From Omphiscola glabra (taxonomy: Eukaryota; Mollusca; Gastropoda; Lymnaeidae): DNA of 64,000 nucleotides. Shown here in pieces: positions 56,904-64,000 of the stretch. The notes beneath the pieces were generated by a model, which worked only from the letters and a program-made list of their open reading frames with translations, searched no databases and had not been told where the DNA came from. Where the stretch lies: positions 30,081,596 to 30,145,595 of the forward strand of contig OZ024799.1 in assembly GCA_964017045.1 (NCBI GenBank). The letters run 5' to 3'. Both the position numbers and the translations under genes were made by a program. Numbering within the stretch: the first letter of the stretch is position 1; each line of letters starts with the position of its first letter.

Positions 56904-57100
56904 CAGGGCCGGATTTACAGACAGGCCGACTATGCTGTGGCCTAGGGGCCCCGCGAAATAAGGGGCCCCAAAAGTGGGAGTAGCATATAAAAATATATAT
57001 TTTTGAATTAAAAAAAAACGTAGCGATATTTTAATTTTTTAAAACGGGGCCTCAAATTTTTTTTTGTCCACGGGCACCTAAAATTGTAAACACTGCCCTG
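56904..57100. mobile_element. hAT-type MITE 'CAGGGCCGGATTTA'
   Basis: Ends CAGGGCCGGATTTACA and TTGTAAACACTGCCCTG are imperfect inverted repeats, with a perfect duplication CTTGTGGT (56896-56903, 57101-57108). It lies 17 bp after the previous MITE. Confidence 0.85.
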
Positions 57101-57108
57101 CTTGTGGT

Positions 57109-57607
57109 GCTGGTGTTAATGACTTTTAAAATAATAAATAAATATATTGAAGTTGTTTTTCTTTTCTTTTTTATGCAATCAGGTTAAACGATTGTCTATA
57201 TGTATTGCTAATAAAAGGAACACAGTCAATTTTACGACATTCAGACACCATTTAAAAGAATAGTATCAAATTTAATTTTTTCTTTTCTAAATTAAAAAAA
57301 AAAAATTGTTTAAAAAAATTATATTAAAATCATTTGCAAAATTTGTGGTAAGCAGGTCATCGGGATGCCGTTTCTAATCTGTTAAATCTATTAAGAAAGT
57401 CACAGGATGTAACACTGTATTAATATAACAGAAGGGGGAAAAAATAGTTTTTTAACAATAATAAATTGTAACTATTGAAGGGAGGTCATTGTAGGTACTC
57501 TTGATTTATGGGTTATATTTAGGTTTTAATGTCACGTGGTAAACCCATTTGTAAACAAAATATTTCAGTACATATAGGTTTGTGTATCGCTGCACAAATC
57601 ATTTTAG
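57109..57607. other. no gene recognised
   Basis: A+T-rich spacer between the hAT MITE and the 15-bp array. Confidence 0.5.
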
Positions 57608-57990
57608 TAGGATCAGCTTGTACTGGATCAGCTTGTACTGGATCAGCTTGTACTGGATCAGCTTGCACTGGATCAGCTTGTACTGGATCAGCTTGTACTG
57701 GATCAGCTTGTACTGGATCAGCTTGTACTGGATCAGCTTGTACTGAATCAGCTTGCACTGGATCAGCTTGTACTGAATCAGCTTGTACTGAATCAGCTTG
57801 TACTGGATCAGCTTGTACTGGATCAGCTTGTACTGAATCAGCTTGTACTGAATCAGCTTGTACTGTATCAGCTTGTACTGAATCAGCTTGTACTGGATCA
57901 GCTTGTACTGGATCAGCTTGTACTGAATCAGCTTGTACTGAATCAGCTTGTACTGTATCAGCTTGTACTCGATCAGCTTGTACTGAATCA
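57608..57990. repeat. 15-bp minisatellite
   Basis: About 25 units of GGATCAGCTTGTACT, with the G/A/T variant (GGATCA, GAATCA, GTATCA) forming higher-order runs. All six frames are open over the array; none is a gene. Confidence 0.95.
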
Positions 57991-58007
57991 GTCCTCAACT
58001 CCACCCC

Positions 58008-58152
58008 AATCCTCAACCCCACCCCTGCTCACTTTCCCTCCTCAGTCCTCCACCCCAGCTCACTTTCCCTCCTCAGTCCTCCACCCCAGCTCACTTTCCC
58101 TCCTCAGTCCTCCACCCCAGCTCACTTTCCCTCCTCAGTCCTCCACCCCAAA
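58008..58152. repeat. 31-bp minisatellite
   Basis: Four to five units of CAGTCCTCCACCCCAGCTCA then CTTTCCCTCCT, directly after the 15-bp array. Confidence 0.88.
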
Positions 58153-58830
58153 TCCAGTCCTCCAAGACCGCTAGACCCCCCCCCCCCAAATCCCCACATG
58201 ACATCCTGAGATACCCATGTCGTGGCCAGTCCTTATCTTTGTTATTCCCCCCCACACACACACACACAATACCCTCGTCGTTGCACCGCTGTCTGCATTG
58301 CTGCAGTTTTCGTTTACGTGTCACGTGGGGGCCGGGTAGCATCATGATATTTGTTAAATAATTAAATAAATTTTTTTCAGGATTTTTAGAAAACGGAAAC
58401 GGTTGCGGGGGGGGGGGGGGGGGGAGCAGGGCGGATTTTTGTTTTTAAAATGTAAAGCGTCTGTTGAAATATGTGTAACTTGAAATTTTATATCTTCAAA
58501 AAGAAAACTCAGAGCCATGAAATCTAATTTAGGGCGCGATGTGCGCTCACTGAAAATGCGTTGATCATAGACAGAAACGGGCAAATCTAATTTTTTTTTT
58601 TTTAAATTTTCCTCATTTGATTTGGTGAGGGGGGTGGGTGGATGTGGGTGGAGTCTATAAAAAAAAAAACAACTTACATTGTGTGGCAGAAAAAGACAGC
58701 AATAGTACTGGCCGCCCCGGCGGGGGGGGGGGGGGGGCTGGCCGCCCCGATGAAAAAAATAGGTCTTCGGGTATAAATAAAGTTTTTAAAATGTTCGGTA
58801 ATGGGTGTGTTTAGCAAAGTCTCGAAATAG
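58153..58830. other. no gene; long G and C runs
   Basis: C run at 58178-58188, (CA)n at 58255-58267, and G runs of about 18 at 58407-58425 and 58722-58737. Nothing else recognised. Confidence 0.6.
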
Positions 58831-58832
58831 TA

Positions 58833-59130
58833 GATGGCAGAAGCTATAGTCCCACTACGCCTGGCAGAAGCTATAGCCCCACTACGCCTGGCAGAAGCTA
58901 TAGTCCCACTGCACCTGGCAGAAGCTATAGTCCCATTACGCCTGGCAGAAGCTATAGTCCCACTACGCCTGGCAGAAGCTATAGTCCCACTGCGCCTGGC
59001 AGAAGCTACAGTCCAACTACGCCTGGCAGAAGCTACAGTCCCACTACGCCTGGCAGAAGCTATGTTCCCACTACGCCTGGCAGAAGCTATGTTCCCATTA
59101 CGCCTGGCAGAAGCTATAGTCCACTACGCC
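58833..59130. repeat. 27-bp minisatellite
   Basis: About eleven units of TGGCAGAAGCTATAGTCCCA then CTACGCC. Confidence 0.93.
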
Positions 59131-59362
59131 GTGAGATGGTTTGGTTGTTGTTGTTTTATCCCACAGAAAAAAAATAGATATCGGAGATATTTTAAGTGCA
59201 ACCTACAATGGTGGTGCTCTGTGTTCAAAGAAATGAAAGTGTATGGTGCTTTTAAATAGATATGTCTTGCAATGATAATCAGAGATGCATAAGTTGTATG
59301 TGTGTTGTATTCTAAATGTTTTAATGTAACTGGCTTTAAAAAAAAAGTTTGACGCGTTAAGA

Positions 59363-59766
59363 GATGAAATGTCCAGGTGTGTCTTCCATAGAGAAATGTC
59401 CAGGTGTGTCTTCCATAGAGAAATGTCCAGGTGTGTCTTCCATAGAGAAATGTCCAGGTGTGTCTTCCATAGAGAAATGTCCAGGTGTGTCTTCCATAGA
59501 GAAATGTCCAGGTGTGTCTTCCATAGAGAAATGTCCAGGTGTGTCTTCCATAGAGAAATGTCCAGGTGTGTCTTCCATAGAGAAATGTCCAGGTGTGTCT
59601 TCCATATAGAAATGTCCAGGTGTGTCTTCCATAGAGAAATGTCCAGGTGTGTCTTCCATAGAGAAATGTCCAGGTGTGTCTTCCATAGAGAAATGTCCAG
59701 GTGTGTCTTCCATAGAGAAATGTCCAGGTGTGTCTTCCATAGAGAAATGTCCAGGTGTGTCTACCA
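59363..59766. repeat. 27-bp minisatellite, nearly homogeneous
   Basis: About 15 units of GAAATGTCCAGGTGTGTCTT then CCATAGA, almost without variants. Confidence 0.95.
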
Positions 59767-59862
59767 CAGAAGAGAAGTCTGGGAGTTGTTTTTTCCCTCC
59801 CCCTTTATTCTTTTAAGTGATGAAACGATAAAGAAATATATTTCTATTTGAAAAGACAGAAA

Positions 59863-60048
59863 TAACTGTTTGAAAGAACTGTTTGAAAGAACTGTTTGTA
59901 AGAACTGTTTGTAAGAACTGTTTGTAAGAACTGTTTGTAAGAACTGTTTGCAAGAACTGTTTCTAATAACTGTTTGTAAGAACTGTTTGTAAGAACTGTT
60001 TGTAAGAACTGTTTGTAAGAACTGTTTGTAAGAACTGTTTGCAAGAAA
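59863..60048. repeat. 13-bp minisatellite
   Basis: About 14 units of GTAAGAACTGTTT with few variants. Confidence 0.93.
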
Positions 60049-60164
60049 TTCACAATTTCGCCATACGACTATTACCTCCGACGTTGATGTAGTGTGACCT
60101 ACATTAAAAAACCCAGAATTTAACAAAATATATATTTTTTACTTCTCGACAATGGGGAGACGAG

Positions 60165-60560
60165 ATAGAGCGAACGAGAGTGAAAGTGTGTGTGTGAGAC
60201 AGAGAGATAAAGAGAGAGAGAGAGAGGTCAAGAGTGAGTGTTTGAGAGAGATAGAGTATGTGAGAGAGGTAGAGTGAGTGAGTGAGTGAGTGTGTGAGAC
60301 AGAGAGATGTCGAGAGAGAGAGAGAGATGTCGAGAGTGAGTGTTTGAGAGAGATAGAGTATGTGAGAGAGACAGGGTGAGTGAGTGTGTGAGAGAGAGAG
60401 ATCGAAAAGAGAATCTGTGTGTGTGAGAGAGTTAAAAAGAGAGGTATCGAGAGTGAGAGTGTGAGAGTGATATGAGAGTGAATGAGAGAGATAGGGTGAG
60501 TGAGTGTGTGTGTGTGAGAGAGAGAGAGAGAGCATGAGAGAGACAGAGAGAGAAACGACG
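60165..60560. repeat. (GA)/(GTGA)-rich microsatellite tract
   Basis: About 400 bp of purine-rich AGAG, GTGA and GTGT alternation with longer unit duplications (AGAGTGAGTGTTTGAGAGAG). Confidence 0.9.
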
Positions 60561-62690
60561 AGAATGAGATGAGTGAAGACTGGGAAAGTAGCTCCCTCTT
60601 CATTTAGCGTGACATTTTCTTCCCATTATAAGTAGGTGAGACTTTAGTTGGTGAGTGGCTGCCCCCTCTTACACTCACCATTGCCATGACGACTCCCTGT
60701 AATGTAAGCTCCCATTTGTAAGCGCGGATGTGTAACGTAAAGCTCTGCTGTTAATACCCCGATACATCATAAACGGATATCATTTACACGCAAACGTATC
60801 AAGTTTAGCAGTTGAAATTTGTGTTTCTTCTCTCTCTCCCCCCCCCCCCCCCCCAACCCCCCTTTTTCCGTGAGCCATAGCAAAACACGCATTCGTGAGT
60901 CGCGTCTATCCTCGTAGACCTATACCAATCCCCTGACGAATGTGAGTCGAGGGCCAATGGAACGAGTACTCGGCACTTGTTCCCGTGCCTGCGTGCATTT
61001 ACTGGTAACCGGTAGCGTTGTGGGCTCACGTTTGGGAGTAATTAATTCCGACGCGTGCAGTGTTCATGCGATCCACCGTCTTGTGGTGAAAGCAAAGCGA
61101 TACATCTCAAGGTAAGGAGTGTGATTGTTACTGAAGCAACTGTGTTGTGACATCATAACGTTTCGATAACAGTGGTCAGGAATTGATAACTTGATTATAC
61201 ACGTATTGGCCTAATTTGTGTGCGTGAATATGTTTTCACTTGTATGACAACGAGGAAATGATTGTTAGAGGGATTAGAACCTTAAATAACAATCTAGACA
61301 TGTCTGAATCAGCTGGTCTCTTTCACAGGGCTGGTCTTAACCTGAGATCTACTGGTACCAGTGTGCACATATAATACTTTTATAAAAGAAACGTTTAAAA
61401 GTTTATTGCGATTAATTTTTTCCCCCTTTGTATTTGTAAATAGTGTCTCACTGACTGCATTGGCCTCTAACTCATATTTCTATGTTGACGATCTTTTCAC
61501 GAGACATTCTTCAATAGCTCAAAACAAGATTAACAACGTGTGTTAGAGGTTGCGTTTGACGTAATTGCTAGATTAGTTTCATCTTGGTGCAGCTTTTGTT
61601 TATTTACAGAAGTCTTCTTCGAGAGTTTATATTCTCCACGATTTTTTGTTTTGTTTTATTTATTTATTTTTTTTTGTTATCAGGAGCTTAGAGTTTTTAA
61701 TATTACATAAACATTTTCTCCTGTACCAAAAAATATGATTCCCAATGCTGCCTTTGGATATAGGCAGCGGCGTAGCTAGGGTGAGTGCCGCCCGCGATCT
61801 CCGTGTTGCTTCTTAATTCGCTGCTGCGGCCAAAGAGAGTTTTAATGATTTAAGTAATATGAGCAATGTGCATATGTCTGTGTGTGTCGACTCGCGGGCC
61901 ATCGAAGACGTCTTCACTTTGCCTTAAAAAAGGTGGTGGTGGGGGTTATTTTGAGAAGCCCTTGGGCTTCAATTCTTTAAAATTTTACAAACCATATTGT
62001 TAATTCAGTTTGATTCATGAAGTCTCATAGTGGGTGGACCTTCAGACCTCAGAGTGCTTGCTTTGCCCACCGATGGTCTCCACTACGCCTTTGATATCTC
62101 AAGGTCATCCTGTCCCCATTGAGTCTGCAGCAAGTGTGGACGCCCGGCTCCCATGGTTAATTAATTCATACCTCAGCAATAATGAGATTCATACAATGTC
62201 ACGGTATCCCATTAGCACAAGCGTTGTGTCAAACAAGTGGCTGACCCGTAACGTTGTTTTAAAACTCTCGTCGTGTCACGTGCCTATCGGGTTGAGTCGC
62301 CACACCCACGGGGGCTGGCCCATGGTTTATTGGGGGGGGGGGATCGGTGTTAGGATGGAGGGACAGGGTGGGGGCGGTGGTCCTGTCGCAGCTGTTTGGC
62401 GCGTGACATCTAATGACCTGGGCGCTCGTGTGAGTAGGGAAATTAGTGAGGCAGTGCTTGCATGTGAGCAAAAAAAGGGGGGGGGACAATTTTTGTTGCC
62501 ATTGAGGAACTTTGGTGAATTGGTTCAAAGGGGTGTGAGGTGTGTACTGGGGGTAGGGGGTATGTACTGGGGGGGGGGGGTGTGTTCTGGGGGTGGGATA
62601 GGATTTGGGGTCACGTTTTAATGAGTTGATTATAAATATCCGCGTCAGAGAAATGTTTCAAGAACCCCGACTTGTTTAGATTCACACTGA
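60561..62690. other. no gene recognised
   Basis: Contains a C run (60837-60856) and G runs (62331-62342, 62570-62581). A strong donor-like site (AAG|GTAAGG at about 61110) follows GC-richer sequence from 60860 and could end a noncoding first exon, but no partner is visible. Confidence 0.45.
61764..61805. repeat. one end of a GGCGTAGC-type MITE
   Basis: CAGCGGCGTAGCTAGGGTGA matches the end of the family at 54016 and 56701. No second end is evident nearby, so it is a solitary or decayed end. Confidence 0.4.
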
Positions 62691-63020
62691 CACTCGCTTG
62701 CCTGACACTCACTTGCCTGACACTGACACTCGTTTGTCTGACCCTGACACTCACTTGCCTGACACTGACACTCACTTGCCTGACACTGACACTCACTTGC
62801 CTGACACTGACACTCACTTGCCTGACACTGACACTCGCTTGCCTGACACTGACACTAACTTGCCTGACACTGAAACTCGTTTGTCTGACACTGACACTCA
62901 CTTGAACGCTCGCTCGCCTGACACTGACACTCACTGGCCTGACACTGACACTCGCTTGAACGCTCGCTCGCCTGACACTTGCACTCACTGGCCTGACACT
63001 GACACTCGTTTGTCTGACAG
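62690..63020. repeat. 21-bp minisatellite
   Basis: About 15 units of TGCCTGACACTGACACTCACT, with longer variants (TTGAACGCTCGCTCGCC) near the right end. Confidence 0.92.
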
Positions 63021-63814
63021 TGTCAAGAATACTAATTCCACTTTATTTAATGTCAAATAATCTTTAAAATAACAACGGATAAAAGTATGTGTGTGTGCGC
63101 GGTGGTAGTGGTAATATTGTGTGATGTAGCGAGCTTCAAGACCAAATTAATGTTTGAGCAATGAAATAAACTATAGCATATTTATGTGTACTTATTTTGA
63201 TACGTCATGTAATCACGTGACGTTGACACCCTTTTTCATGTAATTTTTTTTTATTCATGCTAACTCTTATTTATAAATGATATTTCTTAATGTTAGTTTA
63301 TGGAGATTATAAATAATATTGTTAGATCGTAGTTTTTAATCATCTCATATTTGTTTTCTTCCCACTCATACTGACATTTCACGAAACAATCAAACGTTTT
63401 GCTATAAAGCCGTTAAAATCGCGTTTCCTCACGAGGTTAGTTCGTAAACCTGGTTTAAAATATGTGGTGAGCTCCACTCACTATGAACCAACCCTTCACA
63501 GCCCCCCTGCCCAAGCGTAGAAATGCTTAACACGTTTACGTTGACCTCCTGGTGCATCTGCTTCTGTTCTCCAATTGGCCTGGGGTTGGGGGTGCGTGGG
63601 GATCAAAGTCATGAGGGTCGTGTCTCCTGGATGCTCCCAATTCCCCCCCCCCCAATCCCCGTCGATACATTGAGTTACTCAACTTGAACTGGGGGGGGGG
63701 GGCAGGGCAGTATTCCAGTCCTACGCAAATAAAATGATGGGGCTAATGTCCAAATTCTTAGCAGGGGGCCATAAGGAGCTCAGGCTCGGCCCACACCAGA
63801 AGGAAAAAATTCGT
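63021..63814. other. no gene recognised
   Basis: A+T-rich then C/G-run sequence (63644-63654, 63690-63702). Nothing recognised. Confidence 0.5.
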
Positions 63815-64000
63815 GTTAGTTACTCCCTTGAATGGGGGAGTAACTCCCTTGAATGGGGGAGTAACTCCCTTGAATGGGGGAGTAACTCCCTTGAATGGGG
63901 GGGTAACTCCCTTAAATGGGGGGGGTAACTCCCTTAAATGGGGGAGTAACTCCCTTGAATGGGGGGGGGGTAACTCCCTTGAATGGGGGAGTAACTCCCC
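63815..64000. repeat. 21-bp minisatellite running off the right edge
   Basis: At least eight units of TAACTCCCTTGAATGGGGGAG, with G-run length varying between 4 and 10. Confidence 0.93.

Noticed and set aside
57519..58209. Long ORFs on both strands over the 15-bp array
   Set aside because: Open only because the period is a multiple of three; no conserved flanking domain.
59357..59851. Several ORFs over the 27-bp array
   Set aside because: Same artefact; all frames are open and the repeat is noncoding in appearance.
62034..62621. 195-codon plus-strand ORF
   Set aside because: Composition follows G runs and no motif or splice partner is recognisable.

Overview
The window looks like animal nuclear DNA. 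It is A+T-rich, its genes are split by GT-AG introns, and it is full of minisatellites, hAT-type MITEs, LINE remnants and one LTR retrotransposon. SPIN-like hAT elements plus this repeat style suggest a gastropod mollusc, possibly a freshwater pulmonate, but that is inference. I saw no rRNA, tRNA or CRISPR array and no prokaryotic features.

Three host genes can be supported exon by exon. (1) IMP4, the U3 snoRNP / small-subunit processome Brix protein, lies on the minus strand at about 14655-20057. Seven coding exons give 290 codons; with an initiator Met from an upstream exon that is 291 residues, which is the human length. (2) A ZSWIM3-like protein derived from a Mutator-type transposase lies on the plus strand at 23116-38483. 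It has three exons and 636 residues, with an apparent D-D-E triad and a CxC...CxH SWIM finger. Its 12.7-kb first intron holds most of the mobile DNA of the middle of the window. (3) HSPBAP1, a JmjC-fold protein, lies on the plus strand at 43822-51839. It has seven coding exons and 777 residues, with an HxD...H iron site and an in-frame array of 24 acidic octapeptides that makes it much longer than the human protein.

Layout. 1-14 kb: gene-poor, with a 60-bp satellite at the left edge, two SPIN-like elements, a 1.45-kb hAT-type element carrying a minisatellite, LINE 3' ends and an inverted-duplicate MITE. 14.6-20.1 kb: IMP4, with minisatellites in four of its six mapped introns. 20.3-23 kb: a TTAA-bounded element rich in GACGTC sites, then nested MITEs. 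23.1-38.5 kb: the ZSWIM3-like gene; intron 1 holds two large TIR elements, a LINE 3' end, and a 4.4-kb non-autonomous LTR element inside that LINE with 5-bp TSD, tRNA-Pro-type PBS and polypurine tract. 38.7-39.8 kb: piggyBac-like and PHD-like remnants. 43-52 kb: a LINE fragment, then HSPBAP1. 52-64 kb: no recognised gene, four hAT-type MITEs with perfect 8-bp TSDs, and a dense cluster of minisatellites that runs off the right edge.

The three genes do not form a pathway; they are unrelated housekeeping or chromatin-type genes separated by mobile DNA. The most unusual items are the octapeptide array in HSPBAP1, the pol-less LTR element encoding one long coiled-coil protein, the CRE-rich TTAA element upstream of IMP4, and the density of tandem arrays.
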